Below, one piece after another: positions 26,405-34,006 of a stretch of DNA of 56,197 nucleotides (the stretch's first letter is position 1; each line of letters begins with the position of its first letter). The notes under the pieces are model-generated. The model worked only from the letters and a program-made list of their open reading frames with translations, ran no database searches and was not told the origin of the DNA. Source of the stretch: Thiotrichaceae bacterium (lineage in GTDB: Bacteria > Pseudomonadota > Gammaproteobacteria > Thiotrichales > Thiotrichaceae); NCBI GenBank assembly GCA_026988095.1, contig JALSLX010000076.1:1-56197 (forward strand), in the 5' to 3' direction. The position numbers and the translations under genes were made by a program.

Positions 26405-26425
26405 CGTATATAATTCGTATATAAT
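26405..26425 (+). promoter_or_regulatory. two direct CGTATATAAT repeats in the nhaA/nhaR spacer
   Basis: CGTATATAAT occurs at 26405-26414 and again at 26416-26425, an 11-bp period (about one helical turn). A related GTATAATAC lies at 26387. The spacer is 111 bases between divergent genes, one encoding a LysR-type regulator, so these are good candidates for NhaR binding and/or a TATAAT -10 element. Confidence 0.5.
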
Positions 26426-26456
26426 ACTGCTATACATCGGTTTTTACGAAGGATAT

Positions 26457-27362
26457 ATTATCAACTACAAGCATTTGCGTTATTTTTGGATGGTGGCAAA
26501 AGAAGGTAGTATTGCCAAAGCTAGTAAGCTACTTTTTTTAACTCCACAAACTATTAGCGGGCAACTTACCGTACTAGAAGAAAATCTTGGGATAAGCTTA
26601 TTCGAGAAGTCTGGTCGTAGCTTGAAGCTAACGGATGCAGGGTTAATTGTACAGAGCTATGCCAATGATATTTTTTCATTGGGTAATGAACTAGAAGAAG
26701 TCTTGCATAATAAGCCACAAAAGAGATTAGTCCATCTTAAAGCAGGTATTGCTAACTCTATTCCTAAATCAATAGCCTACCATCTATTAGAACCTGTTCT
26801 TCATTTAAAAGAACCCATAAAAATCATTTGTAGAGAAGACAACTTATCTACGTTACTTGGTGAACTCGCCGAACATAAACTAGATATTGTAATATCTGAC
26901 CGAGCAATACCTGAAAGCCCTAGCATTAACGGCTTTAATCATCATTTAGGGGAGTGTGGAATAACTTTTTTTTGCACTGGTGAACTTCGTGAAAACCTAC
27001 AGGGGGAGTTTCCTGCTTGCTTAGATAATATGCCTCTACTTTTAACAGGGGATGCTTCGTCTACAAAAAACAACGTAGTGCAATGGCTTAAGCAGCAAAG
27101 TATTTTCCCTCATATTATTGCAGAGTTTGACGATGGTGCATTGATGAAGGCATTTGGCCAAAGAGGCGCAGGTATTTTTATTGCTCCTTCTATCATAGCA
27201 AAAGAAGTGGAAATAGCCTTTGGTGTTAAGTCTATCGGTGAAACAACAAAAGTGATGGAATCTTTTTATGCAATATCTATGGATCGTAAAGTCAAACATA
27301 GCGGTGTGGTTACTATTTTAAATAACGCAAGAGAGCAATTTTTTTCCATTGCTGACACTTGA
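26457..27362 (+). CDS. nhaR: NhaR-like LysR-family regulator
   Basis: About 302 residues. The N-terminus INYKHLRYFWMVAKEGSIAK is the NhaR-type winged helix (E. coli: INYNHLYYFWHVYKEGS), followed by LFLTPQTISGQL and a LysR effector domain. NhaR activates nhaA in response to Na+. No ATG, GTG or TTG lies near the homologous start. GAAGGA at 26448-26453 precedes ATT (26457) and ATC (26460); ATC has better spacing, so a rare start codon is likely. The only standard-type alternative is a TTG at 26400 with no ribosome-binding site, which would add about 19 atypical hydrophobic residues encoded by operator-like DNA. Confidence 0.85.
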   Translation: MINYKHLRYFWMVAKEGSIAKASKLLFLTPQTISGQLTVLEENLGISLFEKSGRSLKLTDAGLIVQSYANDIFSLGNELEEVLHNKPQKRLVHLKAGIANSIPKSIAYHLLEPVLHLKEPIKIICREDNLSTLLGELAEHKLDIVISDRAIPESPSINGFNHHLGECGITFFCTGELRENLQGEFPACLDNMPLLLTGDASSTKNNVVQWLKQQSIFPHIIAEFDDGALMKAFGQRGAGIFIAPSIIAKEVEIAFGVKSIGETTKVMESFYAISMDRKVKHSGVVTILNNAREQFFSIADT

Positions 27363-27387
27363 CCCATTGAATTTTTTCTTCCTTTTG

Positions 27388-27401
27388 GTGATATATATCA
27401 A
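27388..27401. promoter_or_regulatory. FNR/ANR-like box ahead of the cytochrome c5 gene
   Basis: GTGATATATATCAA matches the FNR consensus TTGAT-N4-ATCAA at nine of ten defined positions. It lies about 108 bases before the cytochrome start. Oxygen-linked control would suit a respiratory cytochrome; no FNR gene is in the window. Confidence 0.5.
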
Positions 27402-27508
27402 TTAAAAACCCTGTGTAGAAGACCCATCCAAACAAAAGAGTGGAGTATATTAGGATAATTGCATATAATCCGCGAAAAATTTATAACCTCATTTTTGTTG
27501 GAGTTACC

Positions 27509-28411
27509 ATGTCAAGTCATGCGCCTAAAGTTGACCCTATTGCTAAGATAGTGTTTCTTATCAGTTTACTAGCAATCGTTGCCGTTGTTTATATTCTTAT
27601 TTCTAGCTTAGTTAGCACATATGAAAGAAATTCCACAAAGGGTGAAATTGATACAACCCAACAGATTCTTAAGGTTGAAGAAAATCTCAAACCAATCGGG
27701 GTTTCTTCAACATCTGATGCTCCAGTAGCTAGTGCAGCAGGTCGTGGTGGAAAAGAAATCTATGATGCAGTTTGTGCGGCATGTCATGCAACAGGTGTAC
27801 TTGACTCTCCTAAATTTGGTGATAATGCCGCATGGGCAGCAAGAGCAAAAGGTGGTCTAGATATTCTACTAACCTCAGCTATGAATGGTAAAAACGCAAT
27901 GCCTGCACGAGGTGGTGATCCATCATTAACTGATGAAGAAATCAGAAGCGTAGTTCTTTTCATGACAAAAGAAGCAGGGCTTAACCTAGGAAGCGCAGAA
28001 CCTGCAAAAGCAGCCACCCCTAAAAAAGAGGCTGTAAAAACAGAGGCTAAAACTGAAGAAAAACCAGTTTCTGACGTAACTCCGACTGAAGCTAAAGCAC
28101 CTGAGGCTCCTGCAACACCTTCAGCACCAGCAGTTGCTACTGCTCCTGTTGTTACAGCAGCTGCACCTTCCATAGATGGTAAGAAAGTTTATGACACTGC
28201 TTGTTTTGCTTGTCATGCATCTGGCGTTGCAGGCTCTCCAAAGCTTGGGGATAAAGATGCTTGGGCGCCACGCATTGCAACAGGTATTGACAACTTATAT
28301 CACACTGCACTTAACGGCAAAGGTGCTATGCCACCCAAAGGCGGTAATATGGCGCTTGCAGATGACAAAGTTAAAGCGGCGGTTGATTACATGGTTGAGC
28401 AATCAAAATAA
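27509..28411 (+). CDS. di-haem cytochrome c5 family protein
   Basis: 300 residues. An N-terminal membrane anchor (about 13-31, FLISLLAIVAVVYILISSLV) is followed by two cytochrome c5-type domains, each with CxxCH (CAACH, CFACH), a GxPKxGD-like heme loop and an axial Met in NAMPARGG or GAMPPKGG. The domains are joined by an Ala/Pro/Lys-rich linker of about 60 residues. It should be a periplasmic electron carrier tethered to the inner membrane. I start at the ATG at 27509, with TTGGAG upstream; longer frames lack this. A terminator follows. Confidence 0.9.
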   Translation: MSSHAPKVDPIAKIVFLISLLAIVAVVYILISSLVSTYERNSTKGEIDTTQQILKVEENLKPIGVSSTSDAPVASAAGRGGKEIYDAVCAACHATGVLDSPKFGDNAAWAARAKGGLDILLTSAMNGKNAMPARGGDPSLTDEEIRSVVLFMTKEAGLNLGSAEPAKAATPKKEAVKTEAKTEEKPVSDVTPTEAKAPEAPATPSAPAVATAPVVTAAAPSIDGKKVYDTACFACHASGVAGSPKLGDKDAWAPRIATGIDNLYHTALNGKGAMPPKGGNMALADDKVKAAVDYMVEQSK

Positions 28412-28430
28412 AACACTCCAAGCTCAGTTA

Positions 28431-28458
28431 AAAAAGGCATCTTCGGATGCTTTTTTTA
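28431..28458 (+). terminator. intrinsic terminator after cytochrome c5
   Basis: AAAAAAG, stem GCATC, UUCG tetraloop, GATGC, then seven T. Classical rho-independent form. Confidence 0.9.
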
Positions 28459-28531
28459 TGCCTGAAATAAATAGCAAGAAGCTTGCTAACATAACAAAAG
28501 ATATGCTTTCATAGACTTAAGGAAGCTCTAA

Positions 28532-30331
28532 ATGAACGATACAATTAAAAAACAAACCTCATCTAATGCTTACACATGGCAATCCTTAAAAGGCTTTGTG
28601 TTTCAGCATAAAAAATCATTAATATTTGCCAATGTCATTGCCATTATTGCAACGTTATTTCTCGTTCCCATTCCATTATTAATGCCTGTATTGGTTGATG
28701 AAGTTTTACTTGATAACCCAGGTTCACTACTCTTCGCAGCAAATTCTTTCCTTCCCCAAAATTGGCACACGCCTACCGCATACATCGCCTTTTTTACTGT
28801 TCTTACATTATTATTACGCATCGGTGGATTATCTTTATTGGTGTTACAAGGACGGGCATTTACACTCGTTGCCAAAGATATTACCTACAATATCCGTAAA
28901 GATTTACTGGCTCGCGTCAATAATATTTCTATGTCTGAATACGAGACTTTAGGTAGTGGCACAATTAGCTCTCACTTTGTTGTTGATGTTGAAACCATTG
29001 ATAAATTTATCGCTGAAACTGTCAGTAAATTTATTGTTGCGCTACTGCTCATTATCGGGATTATTACCGTCTTGTTTTGGTTGCACTGGAAGTTAGCACT
29101 TATCATTGTCTTCCTTAATCCGCTAGTTGTCTTAGTTACCTTAAAAATGGGCAAATACATTAAAGAGCTCAAGAAAAATGAAAATAGCGCCTTTGGAATA
29201 TTTCAACAATCATTAACTGAAACTTTGGATGGCATTCAGCAAATACGTGCCAGCAACCGTGAACAGTTCTTTTTCTCGCGCTTGGCAAATCAAGCCAAAC
29301 AAGTACGTGATCATTCTGCGCAGTTTTCATGGAAAAGTGATGCCGCCAGCCGACTCTCATTTTTAGTATTTCTAACAGGCTTTGATATTTTCCGTGCTAT
29401 CGCGATGGTCACAGTCGTATTATCAGATTTAAGCATAGGTCAGATGTTTGCTGTGTTTGGTTATCTCTGGTTTTTAATGAATCCTGTGCAAGATGTATTA
29501 AATATAAATTATGCATGGTTTGGCGCAAAAGCCGCACTTGCTCGCATCAACACATTAGCTAACTTAAAAGCAGAACCAAACTACCCACATGACGTAAACC
29601 CCTTTATAGATAAGCACACCGTAAGCGTGCGAGCAGAAAACATCACCTTTGCTTATGGTGACAAACGCCCCGTTTTAAAAGATGTTAGCCTCAGCATTCC
29701 AGCGGGGCAAAAAATTGCCTTAGTTGGCGCAAGTGGTGGTGGTAAATCTACCTTTGTACAAGTTCTACTAGGGCTTTATCAACCACAAAAAGGCACACTT
29801 TATTTTAATGATGAGCCAGTAACTCGCATTGGCTTAGACGTAGTGCGCGAAAATGTAGCCACCGTATTGCAACACCCCGCACTGTTTAACGATAGTGTTC
29901 GTATGAACTTAACGCTTGGGCAAAACATAGATGATGACAAGTTATGGAACGCGCTAGAGATTGCACAACTCAAAACGACCATCGAAGATTTAGATGATGG
30001 CTTAGACACCATTGTCGGCAAACAAGGCGTTCGATTATCTGGTGGGCAACGTCAACGTTTGGCTATTGCACGCATGATTTTAAGCAATCCTAAAGTGGTA
30101 ATTTTAGATGAAGCCACCTCATCACTTGATACCGAGACTGAAAAAAATCTTCATCAAGCACTGAGCGCATTTCTAAAAGACCGCACTACCCTAATCATTG
30201 CCCACCGCTTAAGTGCTGTGCGCCAAGCCGATCATATATTTGTATTTGAAGACGGGCACATCATCGAACAAGGCAAACATGATGATCTATTACAAAAAGA
30301 TGGCTTATATCGTCGTCTTTATGGCGAATGA
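28532..30331 (+). CDS. MsbA-like ABC exporter (fused permease and ATPase)
   Basis: 599 residues. The transmembrane domain spans roughly 30-330 and the nucleotide-binding domain follows, with Walker A GASGGGKST at 399, signature LSGGQRQR at 502, Walker B VVILDEATSSLD near 525 and H-loop IIAHRLS near 557. It belongs to the type IV exporter family (lipid A, lipid, drug or peptide export); substrate unknown. It is a single gene with a ribosome-binding site (AAGGAAG). A sigma-32 promoter for hslVU starts three bases after its stop, so the two units abut. Confidence 0.88.
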   Translation: MNDTIKKQTSSNAYTWQSLKGFVFQHKKSLIFANVIAIIATLFLVPIPLLMPVLVDEVLLDNPGSLLFAANSFLPQNWHTPTAYIAFFTVLTLLLRIGGLSLLVLQGRAFTLVAKDITYNIRKDLLARVNNISMSEYETLGSGTISSHFVVDVETIDKFIAETVSKFIVALLLIIGIITVLFWLHWKLALIIVFLNPLVVLVTLKMGKYIKELKKNENSAFGIFQQSLTETLDGIQQIRASNREQFFFSRLANQAKQVRDHSAQFSWKSDAASRLSFLVFLTGFDIFRAIAMVTVVLSDLSIGQMFAVFGYLWFLMNPVQDVLNINYAWFGAKAALARINTLANLKAEPNYPHDVNPFIDKHTVSVRAENITFAYGDKRPVLKDVSLSIPAGQKIALVGASGGGKSTFVQVLLGLYQPQKGTLYFNDEPVTRIGLDVVRENVATVLQHPALFNDSVRMNLTLGQNIDDDKLWNALEIAQLKTTIEDLDDGLDTIVGKQGVRLSGGQRQRLAIARMILSNPKVVILDEATSSLDTETEKNLHQALSAFLKDRTTLIIAHRLSAVRQADHIFVFEDGHIIEQGKHDDLLQKDGLYRRLYGE

Positions 30332-30333
30332 GT

Positions 30334-30362
30334 CTTGAAAACCTGACTAATTAACCCAATTC
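30334..30362 (+). promoter_or_regulatory. sigma-32 heat-shock promoter for hslVU
   Basis: CTTGAAA (30334-30340), 14-base spacer, CCCAATTC (30355-30362). This is close to the sigma-32 consensus CTTGAAA-N11-16-CCCCATNT. Transcription from about 30370 would give a leader of nearly 300 bases ahead of hslV, holding two inverted-repeat structures. Confidence 0.72.
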
Positions 30363-30378
30363 TTCTTATTTATACATC

Positions 30379-30448
30379 CCACCCCCCCTGTTTTTCGACG
30401 TTTTGTACGTAAATTAGGATACAAAACAGCGAAAAACAGGGGGGGTGG
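30379..30448. repeat. full hairpin copy of the dispersed palindromic repeat
   Basis: Left arm CCACCCCCCCTGTTTTTCG continuing ACGTTTTGTACG; right arm TACAAAACAGCGAAAAACAG then a G run and TGG. The arms pair over about 29 bases with two mismatches around an 11-base loop. This is the best-paired copy in the window and lies in the hslVU leader. Confidence 0.9.
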
Positions 30449-30456
30449 CTTAGCTT

Positions 30457-30644
30457 TTTATGCTTTAAACCTGAATCCGTGACTTCAATGCGGATAACAG
30501 GGCGTAATATATTGGTTTAGCACGAGGTTTTAAAAAATCTTAGCTTCACCCATAGGTTAAGCGGGTATTTTTTAAACTCGTGATGAATCAATAGCTTGCG
30601 TACTGTGCCGTTGTGAAGTCACTGATTCAGGTTAAAGCCATAAG
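30457..30644 (+). repeat. long imperfect hairpin (about 187 nt) in the hslV leader
   Basis: The left arm (about 30457-30545) and right arm (about 30557-30643) are imperfect inverted repeats along their whole length. The outer part is nearly exact (CTTTAAACCTGAATCCGTGA against the complement of TCACTGATTCAGGTTAAAG), and an inner block pairs CACGAGGTTTTAAAAAAT with ATTTTTTAAACTCGTG. The hairpin ends about 20 bases before the hslV start. It could be a structured 5' UTR or a MITE. Confidence 0.75.
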
Positions 30645-30664
30645 AACCAAGGGAATAACAAAAA

Positions 30665-31198
30665 ATGAAACAATACAGAGGAACAACCATTCTTTCCGTG
30701 CGCCGCAACGGTAAAGTCGTGATTGGTGGTGACGGACAAGTCTCACTCGGCAACACGATTATGAAAGGTAATGCCCGAAAAGTGCGTCGTTTGTATGATG
30801 ATAAAGTCATCGCCGGTTTTGCGGGTGGAACAGCAGATGCGTTTACCTTGTTTGAGAAGTTTGAAGCCAAGTTACACGAATACAATGGCAACTTAACCCG
30901 CGCAGCCATTGAACTCGCCAAAGATTGGCGTACAGACCGTGGTATGCGCCAACTTGAAGCATTGCTTGCGGTAGCAGATAAAGAAACATCATTGATTATC
31001 ACGGGTAACGGCGACGTAATTGACCCTGAAGATAACTTGATTGCTATTGGCTCAGGCGGGCCTTATGCACAATCAGCCGCGCGCGCGTTGTTGGATAGCA
31101 CCGACTTATCCGCACGAGAAATTGTAGAGAAAGGCTTAGGTATTGCAGCTGATATTTGTATTTATACTAACCACAATCGCACGATTGAAGAGCTTTAG
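30665..31198 (+). CDS. hslV: HslV, peptidase subunit of the HslVU protease
   Basis: 177 residues. The sequence begins MKQYRG before [19 protein letters not shown]; the mature enzyme should start at the catalytic Thr (residue 7) after removal of a six-residue propeptide, while E. coli HslV starts directly at MTT. The N-terminal nucleophile fold motifs ([44 protein letters not shown]) are intact. HslV forms double hexamers that degrade proteins fed by HslU. A heat-shock promoter lies upstream; hslU follows after 131 bases. Confidence 0.97.
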   Translation: MKQYRGTTILSVRRNGKVVIGGDGQVSLGNTIMKGNARKVRRLYDDKVIAGFAGGTADAFTLFEKFEAKLHEYNGNLTRAAIELAKDWRTDRGMRQLEALLAVADKETSLIITGNGDVIDPEDNLIAIGSGGPYAQSAARALLDSTDLSAREIVEKGLGIAADICIYTNHNRTIEEL

Positions 31199-31210
31199 TA
31201 ATTACTATTA

Positions 31211-31311
31211 ATCCCCTCTCCCTAGCAGGGGGAGGGTTAGGGAGGGGGTATACTCGAACTTTCATAACCCCCTCCCCAGCCCTCCCCCCTACTTAGTGGA
31301 GAGGGAGCTAA
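31211..31311. repeat. GGGAGAGGGG-type palindromic intergenic repeat between hslV and hslU
   Basis: A left arm beginning CCCCTCTCCCTAGCAGGGGG and continuing to GAGGGGGTAT, and a right arm starting ATAACCCCCTCCCC and ending GTGGAGAGGGA, form a long imperfect inverted repeat. The type is common as REP-like DNA in many bacteria. It would fold strongly in the hslVU mRNA and may set the hslV to hslU ratio. Confidence 0.8.
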
Positions 31312-31329
31312 ACAAAGAAGAGAAAAACC

Positions 31330-32676
31330 ATGTCAATGACACCAAGAGAAATTGTTCAAGAATTAGATAAACACGTTGTTGGGCAACAAGATGCCAAACG
31401 TGCTGTTGCCATCGCTTTGCGTAATCGCTGGCGCAGACAACAACTTGATGCAGACCTACGGCAAGAAGTAACGCCCAAAAATATCCTTATGATTGGCCCT
31501 ACAGGTGTCGGTAAAACCGAAATTGCACGTCGATTAGCAAAACTCGCTAATGCGCCATTTATCAAGGTTGAAGCAACCAAATTTACCGAGGTCGGTTATG
31601 TCGGTAAAGAAGTTGATTCCATTATTCGTGACCTTGTTGATGTTGCTGTTAAACTTACCCGAGACCAAGAAATTGAAAAGGTCAAAAACCGTGCAGAAGA
31701 TGCCGCAGAAGATCGTATTTTAGATATTCTAATCCCACAACCCAAAGCAGATAGTGAGTGGATGGGTACAGACGATAGCGAAACAAAATCAATTAACGAA
31801 GAGAACCCGACTCGCCAAAAATTCCGTAAAAAGCTACGCGAAGGTAAACTCGACGACAAAGAAATTGAAATTGAAATGTCCGCAAGCCCAATAGGTGTTG
31901 AGATCATGACACCTCCAGGCATGGAAGATATGGCAGATCAGCTACAAGGTTTATTCGCCAATGTAGGCCAAGATAAAACTAAAAAACGTAAGTTAAAAAT
32001 TAAAGATGCCCTAAAAGAACTAGCAGAAGAAGAGGCACATAAACTAGTAAACACTGAAGACCTAAAACAACAAGCTGTAGAAAATGTTGAGCAAAATGGC
32101 ATCGTATTTCTAGATGAAATCGACAAGGTTGTACAAAAAGGTGAAATGGGTGGCGCGGGTGTTTCACGCGAGGGTGTACAGAGAGATTTATTACCCTTAA
32201 TAGAAGGTTGTACGGTGACGACCAAACACGGCATCATCAATACCGATCATATTTTATTTATTGCCTCGGGTGCATTTCACTTAGCAAAACCTTCTGACTT
32301 AATCCCTGAATTACAGGGTCGCTTACCGATTCGTGTAGAACTAACCGCGCTCACCGCTGATGATTTTAAACGTATTTTGGTAGAGCCAGATGCCTCACTT
32401 ACCGAGCAGTATCAGGGCTTATTAAAGACAGAAGGTGTAAAAGTAGAATTTACGGATGACGGTATTCAGCGAATCGCCGAAACTGCTTATCAAGTAAACG
32501 AGCAAACCGAAAATATTGGCGCAAGACGTTTACACACGATTGTTGAGCGCCTGCTAGAAGAAGTTCTGTTTTGTGCGCCTGACTGTAGTGATGATGTAAC
32601 TGTTGATGCAAAAATGGTTGATGATGTGCTTGGTGACTTGATTGAGGATGAAGATTTGAGCCGTTACATTTTATAA
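31330..32676 (+). CDS. hslU: HslU, ATPase subunit of the HslVU protease
   Basis: 448 residues. AAA+ ATPase with Walker [10 protein letters not shown] at 56, Walker [11 protein letters not shown] near 260, and an intermediate (I) domain between about 110 and 240 for substrate handling. The C-terminus ends DLSRYIL, the tail that docks in HslV. It is about five residues longer than the E. coli enzyme. The start ATG follows a GAAGAGA purine stretch. It is the second gene of the hslVU unit. Confidence 0.97.
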   Translation: MSMTPREIVQELDKHVVGQQDAKRAVAIALRNRWRRQQLDADLRQEVTPKNILMIGPTGVGKTEIARRLAKLANAPFIKVEATKFTEVGYVGKEVDSIIRDLVDVAVKLTRDQEIEKVKNRAEDAAEDRILDILIPQPKADSEWMGTDDSETKSINEENPTRQKFRKKLREGKLDDKEIEIEMSASPIGVEIMTPPGMEDMADQLQGLFANVGQDKTKKRKLKIKDALKELAEEEAHKLVNTEDLKQQAVENVEQNGIVFLDEIDKVVQKGEMGGAGVSREGVQRDLLPLIEGCTVTTKHGIINTDHILFIASGAFHLAKPSDLIPELQGRLPIRVELTALTADDFKRILVEPDASLTEQYQGLLKTEGVKVEFTDDGIQRIAETAYQVNEQTENIGARRLHTIVERLLEEVLFCAPDCSDDVTVDAKMVDDVLGDLIEDEDLSRYIL

Positions 32677-32688
32677 TTACATAGCTCA

Positions 32689-32765
32689 CCCCTATACCTC
32701 GCCATCTCCACGTCGAAAAATCATCACTTACACATTTTTCGCCTTGACCTGACGAGGTATAAGGG
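32689..32765. repeat. nested hairpin after hslU
   Basis: Outer arms CCCCTATACCTCG (32689-32701) and CGAGGTATAAGGG (32753-32765) pair except for one bulge, and an inner pair CGAAAAA/TTTTTCG (32714-32720 and 32735-32741) lies inside. It may protect or end the hslVU transcript; there is no U tract, so it is not a standard terminator. Confidence 0.6.
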
Positions 32766-32823
32766 CAATCTAAGTAATTCTAAGCTTCAGGTATACTCCA
32801 CCAAAATGAATTAGGATAAGAAA

Positions 32824-33189
32824 ATGACACCCACAAATATAGCACTACATCAAAAATCACGCGTTTTAGAATTAACATGGCCAGACGATGTGACACACAA
32901 TTTACCCTGTGAATACCTACGTGTATTCTCACCCTCAGCAGAAGTACGCGGACACGGTCCGGGGCAAGAAACCTTACAACTCGGCAAAGAAAACGTAAAT
33001 ATCAAAGACATCGAGCCAATCGGTCACTATGCCGTAAAACTAGGCTTTGATGACAACCATGACAGTGGCCTCTACGACTGGGGCTTACTACGTGAGCTTG
33101 GCGATAATTATGACGAGTATTGGAAGGATTATTTAGCTCGCTGCGATGAAGCAGGTTACGAGCGCAAAGAGCCAGGGCAGATCATATAA
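32824..33189 (+). CDS. DUF971 (GBBH-like) protein
   Basis: 121 residues. Family signatures are LELTWPDDVTHNLPCEYLR, the AEVRGHG segment and GLYDWGLLREL. The fold is that of the N-terminal domain of gamma-butyrobetaine hydroxylase; the same domain is linked to Fe-S protein assembly factors in some lineages. Stand-alone members often lie directly downstream of hslU, as here. Biochemical role unknown. It is four bases from hisI and likely in the same operon. Confidence 0.82.
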   Translation: MTPTNIALHQKSRVLELTWPDDVTHNLPCEYLRVFSPSAEVRGHGPGQETLQLGKENVNIKDIEPIGHYAVKLGFDDNHDSGLYDWGLLRELGDNYDEYWKDYLARCDEAGYERKEPGQII

Positions 33190-33192
33190 GCC

Positions 33193-33582
33193 ATGTGGAT
33201 TGACGACCTAAAATACAACGAAGACGGCCTAATACCCGCCATCGCACAACAGCACGATACTCATGAAGTATTAATGATGGCATGGATGAACAAAGCATCT
33301 ATTGAAGAAAGCCTAGAGACTGGGCGCGTGTGTTACTGGTCACGTTCACGCCAAGCATTTTGGCGCAAGGGCGAAAGCTCTGGTCAAATTCAGTTGCTCA
33401 AAGACTTCCGGGTGGATTGTGATAGCGATACGCTATTGCTATTGGTTGACCAAACAGGCCCAGCTTGTCACACAGGTCGCCGTACTTGTTTTTATCAGGT
33501 CCTCGATAAAAGCACAGATGATAAAAAATTGATTATTGATTCAGAGCCATTAATCGACCCAAAAGAACTTTACGGCAAGTAA
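33193..33582 (+). CDS. hisI: HisI, phosphoribosyl-AMP cyclohydrolase
   Basis: 129 residues. It hydrolyses PR-AMP in the third step of histidine synthesis. The Zn/Mg site is recognised by [17 protein letters not shown] followed by [14 protein letters not shown], with the three conserved Cys. It is the stand-alone cyclohydrolase without the HisE pyrophosphohydrolase domain, so HisE must be encoded elsewhere. It follows the DUF971 gene and precedes yidD by two bases. No other his gene is on this strand; hisC is convergent. Confidence 0.94.
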   Translation: MWIDDLKYNEDGLIPAIAQQHDTHEVLMMAWMNKASIEESLETGRVCYWSRSRQAFWRKGESSGQIQLLKDFRVDCDSDTLLLLVDQTGPACHTGRRTCFYQVLDKSTDDKKLIIDSEPLIDPKELYGK

Positions 33583-33584
33583 AC

Positions 33585-33818
33585 ATGAAATGGGTTTTAC
33601 TTAAAATAATTCGTGGCTACCAACTATTTTTGAGCCCCGTGCTTGGCAGTAGTTGCCGTTTTGAACCCACCTGCTCTTGCTACACGCACACAGCAATTAA
33701 AACGCATGGAGCAATCAAAGGAACATGGCTAGGAATTCGCAGAATTGGTAAATGCCACCCTTGGCATGAAGGCGGCTATGACCCTGTACTAGATAAAGAT
33801 GGCAACAGCATTAAATGA
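33585..33818 (+). CDS. yidD: YidD, membrane protein insertion efficiency factor
   Basis: 77 residues. The family core is complete: [19 protein letters not shown] followed by [16 protein letters not shown] and [14 protein letters not shown]. YidD is an amphipathic, inner-membrane-associated protein that helps YidC insertion, and is usually in the rnpA-yidC cluster. Finding it after hisI is unusual compared with that arrangement. The start lies two bases after the hisI stop. Confidence 0.92.
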   Translation: MKWVLLKIIRGYQLFLSPVLGSSCRFEPTCSCYTHTAIKTHGAIKGTWLGIRRIGKCHPWHEGGYDPVLDKDGNSIK

Positions 33819-33874
33819 GCAATGATTATCATCGTTTTAGCCTATTTTTAACAAAAATCTAGTACTTTTATATA

Positions 33875-33998
33875 CCACCCCCCCTGTTTTTCGATGATTT
33901 GTAATTACAAATCGCCGAGCAGAGCGAGACAACAGTTTTTGTTGTTTAAAACTGACCCGAAGGGTGAGGCGTTAGCCGAATCAAAACAGGGTGGGTGG
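33875..33998. repeat. expanded composite copy of the dispersed repeat
   Basis: Left arm CCACCCCCCCTGTTTTTCG followed by ATGATTTGTAATTAC; right end TCAAAACAGGGTGGGTGG, with TATA on both sides. The usual short loop is replaced by about 80 bases that themselves contain ACAAATCG, an AACAGTTTTTGTTGTT palindrome and GACCCGAAGGGTGAGGCGTT. It lies between convergent yidD and hisC and could act as a bidirectional end for both. Confidence 0.8.
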
Positions 33999-34006
33999 TA
34001 TAACAA

